From: Streptomyces sp. 15-116A
Lineage (GTDB): Bacteria; Actinomycetota; Actinomycetes; Streptomycetales; Streptomycetaceae
Reading direction: 5' to 3'
DNA length: 64,000 bases
Assembly: GCF_025290915.1 (NCBI RefSeq)
Contig: NZ_JAOCQE010000004.1
Coordinates: 21,731-85,730, forward strand
In this document: positions 1 through 8,927 of the stretch, in pieces
Numbering within the stretch: the stretch's first letter is position 1
How the letters are laid out: each line of letters begins with the position of its first letter
Made by a program: the position numbers and the translations under genes
Notes under the pieces: model-generated
What the model was told of the DNA's origin: nothing
The model's input: only the letters and a program-made list of their open reading frames with translations
The model's database searches: none

Positions 1-1
1 C

Positions 2-286
2 CTCGGCGTCGCCGCGATCGTCCCCCTGTGGCTGACGGCGATGTTCGTCCTGTCCCACCTCTGGGCCCTGACCCCCCGTGACCCCACGGACAACGACGGC
101 ACGTTGCCCTGGCTCATCGTCCTGACCCTGCTCTGGTCGGTCTTCCTGGCCCTGTGGCTCCCCGTGAACGCCTACGCCCGCCCGAGGACGGGCGTGTCCG
201 CCCTCCGCTACTGGTCCATCAGCACGGGCCTGGCGCTGACCCCGATGGCGTTCCTGTCGACGCTGTTCGCCCTGGTCGAGGGCTGA
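2..286 (+). CDS. Membrane protein, 5' end outside window
   Basis: The reading frame is open from base 2 to the TGA at 284-286, so the start most likely lies upstream of the window. The 94 visible residues contain three hydrophobic stretches (about residues 3-22, 37-55 and 70-92) separated by short polar loops, as in a small integral membrane protein. No catalytic motif or family signature is recognisable. It ends 6 bases before the convergent acyl-CoA dehydrogenase gene, so the two 3' ends almost touch and no terminator is visible between them. Confidence 0.6.
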   Translation, partial: LGVAAIVPLWLTAMFVLSHLWALTPRDPTDNDGTLPWLIVLTLLWSVFLALWLPVNAYARPRTGVSALRYWSISTGLALTPMAFLSTLFALVEG

Positions 287-292
287 GCGCGG

Positions 293-1453
293 TCAGCTCG
301 TCAGGCCCAGCTCGCGGGCGATCAGCATCCGCTGGACCTCGCTCGTGCCCTCGCCGATCTCCAGGATCTTGGAGTCGCGCCACATGCGGGCGACCGGGTA
401 CTCGTTCATGAAGCCGTAGCCGCCGTGGATCTGGGTGGCCTCGCGGGCGTTGTCCACCGCGATGGTGGAGGAGTAGAGCTTGGCCAGGGCCGCTTCCTTC
501 TTGAAGGGTTCGCCCGCGACCAGGCGGCTGGCGGCGTCGCGCCAGGCGAGGCGGGCCGTGTGGGCCTTCATCTCCATGTCGGCGATCTTGAACTGGATCG
601 CCTGGTTCGCGCCGATCGGCTTGCCGAAGGCGTGGCGTTCCTTGGCGTACTTGACCGACTCGTCCACGCAGCCCTGCGCCAGGCCCGTCGCCAGCGCCGC
701 GATCGCGATGCGGCCCTCGTCCAGGATGCGGAGGAACTGGGCGTAGCCCCGGCCCTCCTCGCCGAGGAGGTTCGCCGCCGGGACGCGGACGTCCTGGAAG
801 GACAGCTCCCGCGTGTCCGAGGCGTTCCAGCCGACCTTCGAGTACGGCGCCGCCACCGTGAAGCCCGGTGTGCCGGACGGGACGATGATCGCGGAGATCT
901 GCGGCCTGCCGTCGGGCTTGCGGCCCGTGACCGCGGTGACCGTCACCAGGCCCGTGATGTCCGTGCCCGAGTTGGTGATGAAGCACTTCGTGCCGTTGAT
1001 GACCCATTCGTCGGTGCCCGGGTCCAGACGGGCCGTCGTACGCGTCGCGCCCGCGTCGCTGCCGCCGTCCGGCTCCGTCAGGCCGAACGCGCCCAGGATC
1101 TCGCCGGTGCAGAGGCGCGGGAGCCACGCGCGCTTCTGCTCCTCCGTGCCGAAGAGGTGGATCGGCATGGCGCCCAGCGAGACGCCCGCCTCCAGCGTGA
1201 TGGCCACCGACGAGTCGACCCGCGCCAGTTCCTCCAGGGCCACGCCCAGCGCGAAGTAGTCGCCGCCCATGCCGCCGTACTCCTCCGGGAACGGCAGGCC
1301 GAACAGGCCCATGCGGCCCATCTCCCGCACGATCTCGTACGGGAACTCGTGCCGCTCGTAGAAGTCGCCTATCTTCGGCGCCACCACATCGTGCGCGAAC
1401 TCCTCGACCGTACGGCGGAGTTCTTCCAGTTCGGGGGAGAGCTTGTGGTCCAT
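293..1453 (-). CDS. acdH: Acyl-CoA dehydrogenase (short/branched-chain type)
   Basis: A 386-residue flavoprotein that introduces the alpha,beta double bond into acyl-CoA and passes electrons to ETF. The usual three-domain order is visible: N-terminal helices, a middle beta domain with LTEPDGGSD near residue 125, and a C-terminal helical domain ending in QIHGGYGFMNEYP and EIGEGTSEVQ. The Glu of GEGT (E368) is at the position of the catalytic base of short- and medium-chain enzymes. It is the last gene of the carboxylase/lyase operon, 6 bases after hmgL, with an AGGAG ribosome-binding site before the ATG. The context (methylcrotonyl-CoA carboxylase, HMG-CoA lyase) suggests branched-chain acyl-CoAs from Leu/Val/Ile; in Streptomyces an enzyme of this kind is named acdH. 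Confidence 0.88.
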   Translation of the reverse strand: MDHKLSPELEELRRTVEEFAHDVVAPKIGDFYERHEFPYEIVREMGRMGLFGLPFPEEYGGMGGDYFALGVALEELARVDSSVAITLEAGVSLGAMPIHLFGTEEQKRAWLPRLCTGEILGAFGLTEPDGGSDAGATRTTARLDPGTDEWVINGTKCFITNSGTDITGLVTVTAVTGRKPDGRPQISAIIVPSGTPGFTVAAPYSKVGWNASDTRELSFQDVRVPAANLLGEEGRGYAQFLRILDEGRIAIAALATGLAQGCVDESVKYAKERHAFGKPIGANQAIQFKIADMEMKAHTARLAWRDAASRLVAGEPFKKEAALAKLYSSTIAVDNAREATQIHGGYGFMNEYPVARMWRDSKILEIGEGTSEVQRMLIARELGLTS

Positions 1454-1459
1454 GGTCGT

Positions 1460-2395
1460 TCACTGCTCCTGGTGGGAGAGGGCTCGTACGGTGCGGGACG
1501 GGCTGGGTCGGCCCAGATGCGCGGCCATCCACACGCTGGTGGCGACGAGACGGCCGAGATCGACCCCGGTGTCGATGCCGAGGCCCTGCAGCATCCACAC
1601 GAGGTCTTCGGTAGCGAGGTTTCCGGTGGCGGACTTGGCGTAGGGGCAGCCGCCGAGGCCCCCGGCGGAGGAGTCGACGGTCGTCACTCCGTGCTGGAGG
1701 GCGGTCAGGGTGTTCGACAGCGCCTGTCCGTACGTGTCGTGGAAGTGGACGCCGACGACGGACATCGGCACGCCGGCCTCCTCCAGCGCCGTCAGCAGCG
1801 CCTTCACATGGCCCGGGGTCGCCACGCCGATCGTGTCGCCGAGGCTCAGCTCGTCGCAGCCCATGTCCACCAAGGCCCGGCAGACCTTCACCACCTGCGG
1901 GACCGGGACCGGGCCCTCCCACGGGTCGCCGAAGCACATCGACAGATAGCCCCGCACGCCCACGTCCTGTGCCTTCGCGCGCGCCACCACCGGCTCGAAC
2001 ATCGCCAGCGCCTCGTCCACCGTCCGGTTGAGGTTGGCCTTCGCGAAGGACTCCGTGGCGCTGGCGAACACCGCGACCCGGCGGGCGCCGAGCGCAAGCG
2101 CGCGGTCCAGGCCGCGTTCGTTCGGGACCAGCACCGGCAGCTCGACCGGCAGGTCCGCGACCGCCGGATACAGCTGCTCCGCATCCGCCAGCTGGGGCAC
2201 CCACTTGGGGTGCACGAAGCTCGTCGCCTCGATGGTCGCCAGACCCGTCCCCGACAGACGGCGGATGAACTCCGCCTTCACCTCCGTCGGCACGGTCGCC
2301 ATCTCGTTCTGCAGGCCGTCCCGCGCGCCGACCTCGTAGATCCGCACGCGCGTGGGCAGGCCGTCCGCAGGTACCCGCATGGGGAGGCCCGTCAT
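1460..2395 (-). CDS. hmgL: Hydroxymethylglutaryl-CoA lyase
   Basis: A 311-residue TIM-barrel lyase that splits HMG-CoA into acetoacetate and acetyl-CoA, the last step of leucine breakdown. The metal/substrate motif [11 protein letters not shown] carries Arg25 and Asp26, His217 and His219 sit in VHFHDTYGQ, and the active-site Cys250 lies in [15 protein letters not shown], all as in the HMGL family. The ATG overlaps the TGA of the carboxylase alpha gene (ATGA), implying translational coupling. A second ATG five codons in is an alternative start. Length fits bacterial HMGL. Confidence 0.92.
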   Translation of the reverse strand: MTGLPMRVPADGLPTRVRIYEVGARDGLQNEMATVPTEVKAEFIRRLSGTGLATIEATSFVHPKWVPQLADAEQLYPAVADLPVELPVLVPNERGLDRALALGARRVAVFASATESFAKANLNRTVDEALAMFEPVVARAKAQDVGVRGYLSMCFGDPWEGPVPVPQVVKVCRALVDMGCDELSLGDTIGVATPGHVKALLTALEEAGVPMSVVGVHFHDTYGQALSNTLTALQHGVTTVDSSAGGLGGCPYAKSATGNLATEDLVWMLQGLGIDTGVDLGRLVATSVWMAAHLGRPSPSRTVRALSHQEQ

Positions 2396-4413
2396 GACTG
2401 CGCCTCCTCCTCCGCCGGGGCGATGACCGCCAGGACCTGGTCCATGGCGACCGTGGTGCCGGGCGCCACGTCCAGCTCGGTGACCGTGCCGGCGTGCGGG
2501 GCGGAGATGACGTGCTCCATCTTCATCGCCTCCACCACCAGCAGGCTCTGGCCCGCGGCCACCTCGTCGCCGACGGCGACCTTCACCACCGTCACCGTGC
2601 CGGGCATCGGCGCGGTCAGCGAGTCGGCGCCCGCGTGGGCGGCCCGGTTGAGTGACGCGGCGACCGGGTCGTGGTCCCGGACATGCCAGGCGTCGCCGTC
2701 CCGGCCCAGCCAGGTGCCGTCCGGCAGCACGGCGAAGGTGTGGGTGACGCCGTCGAGCCGGACGGTGTACCGGTGACCGTCGCCGGCCTCCGGGGGCGCG
2801 ACCGCGGACGCCCTCAGCGGCTGGTCCGCACCGTCCGGCAGCAGCTCCGTCCCGCCGTCCGGTGTGCTGCGCACCCGCACGGTCACCGCCTCCCGGCCCG
2901 GCACCCGCAGATGATGCGCCGTCCAGGCCCGCTCTCCGCCGAGCCGCCATCCGTCCGCGGCGGCGAACGGGTCCGCCCAGCCTCCCGTGCCTGCCGGGGC
3001 GAGTGCCGCCTGGCGCAGCAGCGCAGCCGCCGCGTACACCTCCAGCGGCACCTCGTCCGGTACGAGCGCGTCGACGTCCCGCTCCACCAGCCCCGTGTCC
3101 ATGTCCCCGCTGACCACCGCCGGATGGGCGAGCAGCCGCCGCAGGAATCCGGCGTTGGTCTGCACGCCCAGCGTGACCGTCTCCGCGAGGGCCGCCCGGA
3201 GTTTGCGCAGGGCGGTCGCGCGGTCGGGGCCGTACGCGATCACCTTGGACAGCATCGGGTCGTACAGGCTGCCGACCTCCGTGCCCTCGCTGAGCCCGGA
3301 GTCCGTGCGGACGCCGTCGCCCTGCGGCTCGTGCAGCCGCAGCACTGTGCCGCCCGAGGGGAGGAAGCCGCGCGCAGGGTCTTCCGCGCAGACGCGGGCC
3401 TCCACCGCGTGACCGGTGAGCGTCACGTCCTCCTGGGCGAAGCCCAGCGGCTCGCCCGCCGCCACCCGCAGCTGCCACTCCACCAGGTCCAGGCCCGTGA
3501 TCAGCTCGGTGACCGGGTGCTCCACCTGGAGGCGGGTGTTCATCTCCATGAAGTAGTACGACGAGGGGTCGCCGCCGGGGACGATGAACTCCACCGTGCC
3601 CGCGCCCCGGTAGCCGCAGGAGCGGGCCGCCTGCACGGCCGCCTCGCCCATCGCCGCCCGGGTCTTCTCGTCGAGGAGCACACTCGGCGCCTCCTCGATG
3701 ATCTTCTGGTGGCGGCGCTGGAGGGAGCACTCGCGCTCGCCCAGGTGGACCACGCCGCCGTGGCCGTCGGCCAGGACCTGGATCTCGATGTGCCGGGGGC
3801 GGTCGATCCAGCGCTCCACCAGCAGCGTGTCGTCGCCGAAGGAGGCGCGGGCCTCGCGGCGGGCCGCGGCGATCTCGTCGGCCAGCACGGCGGCGTCCCG
3901 TACCAGCCGCATGCCCTTGCCGCCGCCGCCCGCGGAGGGCTTCAGCAGCACCGGCATCCCGATCTCGCGGGCGGCCTCGGCGAGCTGCTCGTCCGTCAGG
4001 CCCGTGCCGCTGGAGCCGGGGACCACCGGGACACCGGCCGCCTTGACCGTCTCCTTGGCGCGGATTTTGTCGCCCATCAGGGCGATCGCGTCCGCCGGTG
4101 GACCGATGAACACCAGGCCCGCATCCGCGCACGCGCGCGCGAAGCCGGCGTTCTCGGCCAGGAATCCGTACCCCGGGTGCACCGCCTGGGCGCCGGTGCG
4201 GGCGGCGGCCTCCAGAAGCCGCTCCACCGACAGATAGCTCTCGGACGCGGGGGCCGGTCCGATCCGTACCGCCGTGTCGGCCTCGCGGACGTGCCGGGCG
4301 TCGGCGTCCGCGTCGGAGTAGACGGCCACCGAGCGCACGCCCATCGAGCGGAGCGTGCGGATGACGCGCACGGCGATCTCGCCCCGGTTGGCCACAAGCA
4401 CTGTCTCGAACAT
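2392..4413 (-). CDS. mccA: Methylcrotonyl-CoA carboxylase alpha subunit (biotin carboxylase-BCCP fusion)
   Basis: A 673-residue biotin-containing carboxylase subunit. It opens with [16 protein letters not shown] of the biotin carboxylase N-domain, continues with the ATP-grasp (GGGGKGMR loop, [10 protein letters not shown]) and biotin carboxylase C-domain, then a linker of about 130 residues, and ends in a biotinyl domain with EAMKMEH (Lys631 is the biotinylation site). I chose the ATG at 4413 because an AGGGGAC ribosome-binding site lies 6-7 bases upstream; a GTG at 4431 overlapping the preceding stop is the longer alternative. Neighbouring hmgL and acyl-CoA dehydrogenase favour methylcrotonyl-CoA over acetyl/propionyl-CoA as the main substrate, although Streptomyces acyl-CoA carboxylases can be promiscuous. 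Confidence 0.87.
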   Translation of the reverse strand: MFETVLVANRGEIAVRVIRTLRSMGVRSVAVYSDADADARHVREADTAVRIGPAPASESYLSVERLLEAAARTGAQAVHPGYGFLAENAGFARACADAGLVFIGPPADAIALMGDKIRAKETVKAAGVPVVPGSSGTGLTDEQLAEAAREIGMPVLLKPSAGGGGKGMRLVRDAAVLADEIAAARREARASFGDDTLLVERWIDRPRHIEIQVLADGHGGVVHLGERECSLQRRHQKIIEEAPSVLLDEKTRAAMGEAAVQAARSCGYRGAGTVEFIVPGGDPSSYYFMEMNTRLQVEHPVTELITGLDLVEWQLRVAAGEPLGFAQEDVTLTGHAVEARVCAEDPARGFLPSGGTVLRLHEPQGDGVRTDSGLSEGTEVGSLYDPMLSKVIAYGPDRATALRKLRAALAETVTLGVQTNAGFLRRLLAHPAVVSGDMDTGLVERDVDALVPDEVPLEVYAAAALLRQAALAPAGTGGWADPFAAADGWRLGGERAWTAHHLRVPGREAVTVRVRSTPDGGTELLPDGADQPLRASAVAPPEAGDGHRYTVRLDGVTHTFAVLPDGTWLGRDGDAWHVRDHDPVAASLNRAAHAGADSLTAPMPGTVTVVKVAVGDEVAAGQSLLVVEAMKMEHVISAPHAGTVTELDVAPGTTVAMDQVLAVIAPAEEEAQS

Positions 4414-4427
4414 CGTCGTCCGTCCCC

Positions 4428-6044
4428 TCACATCCGGAAGACGCCGAACTGGGGGTCACCCAGGGGCGCGTTGGCGCAGGCGGTCAGGGCCAGGCCCAGC
4501 ACCTGGCGGGTGTCGAGGGGGTCGATGACCCCGTCGTCCCAGAGGCGGGCCGTCGCGTAATAAGCGTTCCCCTGGCGCTCGTACTGCGCACGGATCGGGG
4601 CCTTGAAGGCCTCCTCGTCCTCCGCGGGCCAGGACTCTCCCCGTGCCTCCAGCTGGTCCCGCTTGACCGTGGCGAGCACGGACGCGGCCTGCTCGCCGCC
4701 CATGACCGAGATCTTGGCGTTGGGCCACATCCACAGGAAGCGGGGGGAGTAGGCCCGGCCGCACATCGAGTAGTTGCCCGCGCCGTACGAGCCGCCGACC
4801 ACCACCGTCAGCTTCGGCACGCGCGTGCACGCGACCGCGGTGACCATCTTGGCGCCGTGCTTGGCGATGCCGCCCGCCTCGTAGTCGCGGCCGACCATGA
4901 AGCCGGAGATGTTCTGCAGGAACACCAGCGGGATGCCGCGCTGGTCGCACAGCTCGATGAAGTGGGCGCCCTTCTGGGCGGACTCGGAGAACAGGATGCC
5001 GTTGTTGGCGACGATCCCCACCGGGTGGCCGTGGATCCGGGCGAAGCCGGTGACCAGCGTCTGCCCGAACTCCGACTTGAACTCGGCGAAACGGGAGCCG
5101 TCGACGACCCGCGCGATGATCTCGCGGACGTCGTAAGGAGTGCGGGAGTCCACCGGCACCGCGCCGTACAGCCCGGCCGGGTCCACCTTCGGCTCGACGG
5201 ACGGCTCGACCTGCCAGGGCAGGTCCCCGCGGGCGGGGAGCGTGGAGACGATCGTGCGGACGATCCGCAGCGCGTGCGCGTCGTCCTCCGCGAGATGGTC
5301 GGTCACACCCGACACCCGCGCGTGCACCTCGCCGCCGCCCAGCTCCTCCGCCGTCACCACCTCACCCGTGGCCGCCTTCACCAGCGGGGGACCGCCGAGG
5401 AAGATCGTGCCCTGGTTGCGCACGATCACCGCCTCGTCGCTCATCGCCGGGACGTACGCCCCTCCGGCCGTGCAGGAGCCGAGCACCGCCGCGATCTGCG
5501 GGATCCCCGCGCCCGACATCCGCGCCTGGTTGTAGAAGATCCGCCCGAAGTGGTCCCGGTCCGGGAACACCTCGTCCTGCATCGGCAGGAAGGCGCCGCC
5601 CGAGTCGACGAGATAGACACAGGGGAGGCGGTTGTCGAGGGCGACCTCCTGTGCGCGGAGGTGCTTCTTCACCGTCATCGGGTAGTACGTGCCGCCCTTG
5701 ACCGTGGCGTCGTTGGCGACGATCACGCACTCGCGGCCGCTGACCCGGCCGATCCCGGCGATCACACCGGCCGCCGGGGCCTGCCCCTCGTACATCCCGT
5801 CGGCCGCCAGCGGGGCGAGCTCCAGGAAGGGCGAGCCGGGGTCGAGGAGGGTGTCCACGCGGTCGCGCGGGAGCAGCTTGCCCCGCGCGGTGTGCCGCGC
5901 CCGCGCCTTCTCGCCGCCGCCGAGCGCCGCCGCGGCCAGCTTGGCGCGCAGCTCCTCGACGAGCGCGCGATGCGCCTCCTCGTTGGCCCGAAAGGCCTCC
6001 GACGCGGGGTCGGCCGCGCTGTGAAGCTCCGGTGCCTCGTGCAT
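4428..6044 (-). CDS. mccB: Methylcrotonyl-CoA carboxylase beta (carboxyltransferase) subunit
   Basis: A 538-residue carboxyltransferase of the MCC beta type. Diagnostic stretches are [21 protein letters not shown], the N-terminal crotonase half with [16 protein letters not shown], and the C-terminal half with [20 protein letters not shown] and [13 protein letters not shown], which bind CoA and carboxybiotin. It is the first gene of the minus-strand operon and its stop overlaps the optional GTG of mccA. The upstream intergenic region contains two palindromic operators shared with the divergent TetR gene, which is probably its repressor. A GAGGGGAC sequence stands about 8 bases before the ATG. 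Confidence 0.88.
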   Translation of the reverse strand: MHEAPELHSAADPASEAFRANEEAHRALVEELRAKLAAAALGGGEKARARHTARGKLLPRDRVDTLLDPGSPFLELAPLAADGMYEGQAPAAGVIAGIGRVSGRECVIVANDATVKGGTYYPMTVKKHLRAQEVALDNRLPCVYLVDSGGAFLPMQDEVFPDRDHFGRIFYNQARMSGAGIPQIAAVLGSCTAGGAYVPAMSDEAVIVRNQGTIFLGGPPLVKAATGEVVTAEELGGGEVHARVSGVTDHLAEDDAHALRIVRTIVSTLPARGDLPWQVEPSVEPKVDPAGLYGAVPVDSRTPYDVREIIARVVDGSRFAEFKSEFGQTLVTGFARIHGHPVGIVANNGILFSESAQKGAHFIELCDQRGIPLVFLQNISGFMVGRDYEAGGIAKHGAKMVTAVACTRVPKLTVVVGGSYGAGNYSMCGRAYSPRFLWMWPNAKISVMGGEQAASVLATVKRDQLEARGESWPAEDEEAFKAPIRAQYERQGNAYYATARLWDDGVIDPLDTRQVLGLALTACANAPLGDPQFGVFRM

Positions 6045-6064
6045 CCTTGCGGTCCCCTCACCTT

Positions 6065-6080
6065 GTTAATGAGCGTTAAC
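6065..6080. promoter_or_regulatory. Operator 1, GTTAAYGAGCGYTAAC type
   Basis: A 16-bp imperfect palindrome, GTTAATGAGCGTTAAC, in the divergent mccB/tetR promoter region, close to the mccB start. It is repeated almost exactly 29 bp away. The symmetry and position fit an operator for the adjacent TetR protein. Confidence 0.65.
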
Positions 6081-6093
6081 GCATTTCCTCCAG

Positions 6094-6109
6094 GTTAACG
6101 AGCGCTAAC
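6094..6109. promoter_or_regulatory. Operator 2, GTTAAYGAGCGYTAAC type
   Basis: Second copy, GTTAACGAGCGCTAAC, two bases different from operator 1. It overlaps the proposed -35 box of the tetR promoter, so binding would autoregulate tetR as well as control mccB. Confidence 0.65.
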
Positions 6110-6124
6110 CTCCCTGTCTAGAAT
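6095..6124 (+). promoter_or_regulatory. tetR promoter, apparently leaderless
   Basis: TTAACG (6095-6100) and TAGAAT (6119-6124) are separated by 18 bases. Transcription would begin at or next to the A of the ATG at 6132, and no ribosome-binding site is visible before that ATG, so a leaderless mRNA is likely. Confidence 0.5.
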
Positions 6125-6131
6125 CATCTGC

Positions 6132-6728
6132 ATGGCCACCAGAACCGACGCCCCCACCCGCCGCGAGCAGATCCTCAGGGAGGCCGCCCGCCTGTTCGCC
6201 GAGCGCGGCTTCCACGGCGTCGGGGTGGACGAGATAGGCGCGGCGGTCGGCATCAGCGGACCCGGTCTCTACCGGCACTTCGCGGGCAAGGACGCGATGC
6301 TCGCGGAGCTGCTGGTCGGGATCAGCGGGCAGCTGCTGACGGGGGCGAAGCGACGTCTGGCGGAGGCCGACGGGGTGCCGGCCGAGGAGGTCCTCGACTC
6401 GCTGATCGAGGGGCACATCGACTTCGCGCTCGACGACCGTCCCCTCATCACCCTGCACGACCGTGAGCTGGACCGCCTCCGGGACAGCGACCGCAAGCTG
6501 GTGCGCCAGCTGCAGCGGCAGTACGTCGAGCTATGGGTGGCGGTGGTCCGCGAGGTCTACCCGGAGCTGACCGAGCCCACCGCCCGTTCGGCGGTGCACT
6601 CGGTGTTCGGGCTGCTCAACTCCACCCCGCACCTCGGCCGCCCCGGCTCCCTGCCGGGCCGCGCGACGACGGCGCAGCTGCTGCACCGGATGGCGCGCGG
6701 CGCCTTCGCGGCGGCGGGCACCCCCTGA
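6132..6728 (+). CDS. TetR-family repressor of the acyl-CoA operon
   Basis: A 198-residue TetR regulator. The N-terminal HTH (about residues 10-57) includes ILREAARLFAERGFHGVGVDEIG and the recognition region VGISGPGLYRHFAGKDAML; the remaining helical ligand domain is family-variable. It is divergent from the methylcrotonyl-CoA carboxylase operon and upstream of a second acyl-CoA dehydrogenase and a thioesterase, so an acyl-CoA is the likely inducer. The two palindromes at 6065-6080 and 6094-6109 are the probable binding sites. Family assignment is firm; target and ligand are inferred from context. Confidence 0.88.
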   Translation: MATRTDAPTRREQILREAARLFAERGFHGVGVDEIGAAVGISGPGLYRHFAGKDAMLAELLVGISGQLLTGAKRRLAEADGVPAEEVLDSLIEGHIDFALDDRPLITLHDRELDRLRDSDRKLVRQLQRQYVELWVAVVREVYPELTEPTARSAVHSVFGLLNSTPHLGRPGSLPGRATTAQLLHRMARGAFAAAGTP

Positions 6729-6784
6729 GGCTCCCGCGCACGCCGGGCGTGACGAGCGTTACGGGGCTGCCCTCTCTACGGCTC

Positions 6785-6814
6785 TTTACGGCCATGGATA
6801 CTCACCGGTATCTT
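6785..6814 (+). promoter_or_regulatory. Putative promoter of second acyl-CoA dehydrogenase
   Basis: TTTACG (6785-6790) and TATCTT (6809-6814) with an 18-base spacer. The expected start point near 6821 lies beside an AAGCGCTT palindrome (6826-6833), which could be a repressor site. Confidence 0.4.
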
Positions 6815-6863
6815 CGAGTCTGAGCAAGCGCTTAGACATGACCGAGTTCGTGGAGGTGGCGGA

Positions 6864-8021
6864 GTGCGCCGTACGGTTTTCAACGAGGATCACGAGGCGT
6901 TCCGGGAGACCATCCGCGCCTTCATCGAGGCCGAGGTCGTCCCCGTCTACGACGAGTGGTTCGCGGCCGGCCAGGCGCCGCGCGACTTCTACTACAAGCT
7001 CGGTGAGCTGGGCATCTTCGGCATCAGCGTGCCCGAGGAGTTCGGCGGCGCGGGCATGGAGACCCACAAGTTCGAGGCCGTCCTGTACGAGGAGACCTCC
7101 CGCGCGGGCGTCATGTTCGGCGGCTCCGGTGTGCACGTCCTGCTCGCCCTGCCCTACCTGAAGATGCTCGCCACCGACGAGCAGAAGAAGCGCTTCCTGC
7201 CGAAGTTCGTCACCGGCGAGGAAATGTGGGCCATCGCGATGACCGAGCCGGGCACCGGCTCCGACCTCGCGGGCATGAAGACCACCGCCAAGCTCAGTGA
7301 GGACGGCTCCCACTACGTCCTCAACGGCGCCAAGACCTTCATCACCGGCGGCGTCCACGCCGACAAGGTGATCGTCTGCGCCCGCACCGCGCCGCCCACC
7401 GCCGAGGACCGCCGCCACGGCATCTCCCTGTTCTGCGTGGACACCAAGTCCGAGGGCTACTCCGTCGGCCGCAAGCTGGACAAGCTCGGCCTGAAGGTCT
7501 CCGACACCGCCGAGCTGGCGTTCGTCGACGTCAAGGTCCCCGTCGAGGACCTGCTCGGCGAGGAGAACAAGGGCTTCTACTACCTCGGCCACAACCTGGC
7601 CTCCGAGCGCTGGGGCATCGCCTACGGCGCCTACGCGCAGGCCGCCGCCGCCGTCCGCTTCGCCAAGCAGTACGTGCAGGAGCGCACCGTCTTCGGCAAG
7701 CCGGTCGCCCACTTCCAGAACACCAAGTTCGAGCTGGCCGCCTGCCAGGCCGAGGTGGACGCCGCCCAGGCCGTCGCCGACCGCGCCCTGGAGGCCCTCG
7801 ACGCCGGTGAGCTCACGCCCGCCGAGGCCGCCAGCGCCAAGCTGTTCTGCACCGAGGTCGCCCACCGCGTCATCGACCGCTGCCTCCAGCTGCACGGCGG
7901 CTACGGCTACATGAACGAGTACCCGATCGCCCGCCTGTACGCGGACAACCGCGTCAACCGCATCTACGGCGGCACCAGCGAGATCATGAAGACGATCATC
8001 GCCAAGGACATGGGCCTCTGA
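6864..8021 (+). CDS. Acyl-CoA dehydrogenase (long-chain/isovaleryl-like)
   Basis: A 385-residue acyl-CoA dehydrogenase with the usual WAIAMTEPGTGSDLAG motif (about 122-137) and a C-terminal QLHGGYGYMNEYPIARLYADNRVNRIYGGTSE block. At the position where the enzyme at the left end of the window has catalytic Glu (GEGT), this one has Gly (YGGTSE). A Glu is instead present at E248 in NLASERWGIA, the arrangement of long-chain and isovaleryl-CoA dehydrogenases. The two enzymes thus probably use different substrates. A GGAGG ribosome-binding site 7 bases upstream supports the GTG start. A thioesterase gene follows after 19 bases, probably in one operon. Confidence 0.88.
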   Translation: MRRTVFNEDHEAFRETIRAFIEAEVVPVYDEWFAAGQAPRDFYYKLGELGIFGISVPEEFGGAGMETHKFEAVLYEETSRAGVMFGGSGVHVLLALPYLKMLATDEQKKRFLPKFVTGEEMWAIAMTEPGTGSDLAGMKTTAKLSEDGSHYVLNGAKTFITGGVHADKVIVCARTAPPTAEDRRHGISLFCVDTKSEGYSVGRKLDKLGLKVSDTAELAFVDVKVPVEDLLGEENKGFYYLGHNLASERWGIAYGAYAQAAAAVRFAKQYVQERTVFGKPVAHFQNTKFELAACQAEVDAAQAVADRALEALDAGELTPAEAASAKLFCTEVAHRVIDRCLQLHGGYGYMNEYPIARLYADNRVNRIYGGTSEIMKTIIAKDMGL

Positions 8022-8040
8022 GCCACGTGATCCGCAGCGT

Positions 8041-8910
8041 ATGAGCGAGGCACTCCAGTCCCTCCTCGATCTGCTCGACCTGGAGCGGATCGAGGAGGAC
8101 ATCTTCCGCGGGCGGTCCCGGTCCGCCGTCGTCCCGCGCGTGTTCGGCGGGCAGGTGGCGGCGCAGGCACTCGTCGCCGCCGGGCGCACGGTTCCCGAGG
8201 ACCGGCACGCCCACTCCCTGCACGCCTACTTCCTGCGCCCGGGCGACCCCGGCGCGCCCATCGTCTACTCCGTCGACCGCATCCGCGACGGCCGTTCCTT
8301 CACCACCCGCCGGGTGGTCGCGGTCCAGCACGGCAAGCCGATCTTCCACCTCTCGGCGTCCTTCCAGACGTACGAGGAGGGCCTGGACCACCAGGAGCCG
8401 ATGCCGCCCGCACCGGACCCGGCGACCCTGCCCACGGGCGAGGAGCGGCTGCGGAGCTACCCGCACCTGCCCGCCGAGACGGTCGAACGCTTCATCGAGG
8501 CACGGGCCGCGGTGGACCTGCGCTACGTCGAGGACCCCCCGTTCGGCAGCTTCGGCGAGCCGCGCGAACCGCACTCACAGGTCTGGTTCCGCACCCACGG
8601 CAAACTCGCCGACGACCCGCTGCTGCACGTCGTCCTCGCCACGTACGTCTCCGACATGACCCTGCTCGACTCCGTGCTGCTCGCGCACGGGCGGGGCGGC
8701 TGGGCGGTCGGTGACGTGGTGGGCGCCTCCCTGGACCACGCGATGTGGTTCCACCGCCCGTTCCGCGCCGACGAGTGGCTGCTGTACGACCAGCACTCCC
8801 CGTCGGCGTCCGGCGGCCGGGGTCTCGGCCAGGCCCGCATCTACACCCAGGACGGGCGCCTGGCCATCTCGGTCATCCAGGAGGGCGTGGTCCGCGTCCC
8901 GCGCGACTAG
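8041..8910 (+). CDS. tesB: Acyl-CoA thioesterase II (TesB family)
   Basis: A 289-residue double-hotdog thioesterase. VFGGQVAAQALVAAG in the first hotdog and SLHAYFLRPGDP, GRSFTTRRVVAVQ, FHLSASFQ and, in the second half, ATYVSDMTLLDS and ASLDHAMWFHRPF match the TesB family from end to end. It hydrolyses acyl-CoA to free acid and CoA and may release CoA from products or dead-end intermediates of the adjacent dehydrogenase. It follows that gene after 19 bases; no convincing ribosome-binding site precedes the ATG. Confidence 0.87.
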   Translation: MSEALQSLLDLLDLERIEEDIFRGRSRSAVVPRVFGGQVAAQALVAAGRTVPEDRHAHSLHAYFLRPGDPGAPIVYSVDRIRDGRSFTTRRVVAVQHGKPIFHLSASFQTYEEGLDHQEPMPPAPDPATLPTGEERLRSYPHLPAETVERFIEARAAVDLRYVEDPPFGSFGEPREPHSQVWFRTHGKLADDPLLHVVLATYVSDMTLLDSVLLAHGRGGWAVGDVVGASLDHAMWFHRPFRADEWLLYDQHSPSASGGRGLGQARIYTQDGRLAISVIQEGVVRVPRD

Positions 8911-8927
8911 CGCCCCCCTGCGGGCCC

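Noticed and set aside
425..2776. Long plus-strand open frame opposite the acyl-CoA dehydrogenase and HMG-CoA lyase genes
   Set aside because: Composition is Arg/His/Asp/Gly-rich shadow of GC-rich codons on the other strand; no family motif and it spans three real genes.
2392..4413. Acetyl/propionyl-CoA carboxylase alpha subunit as the primary call
   Set aside because: The same domain layout, but neighbours are the MCC-type beta subunit and HMG-CoA lyase, which point to methylcrotonyl-CoA.
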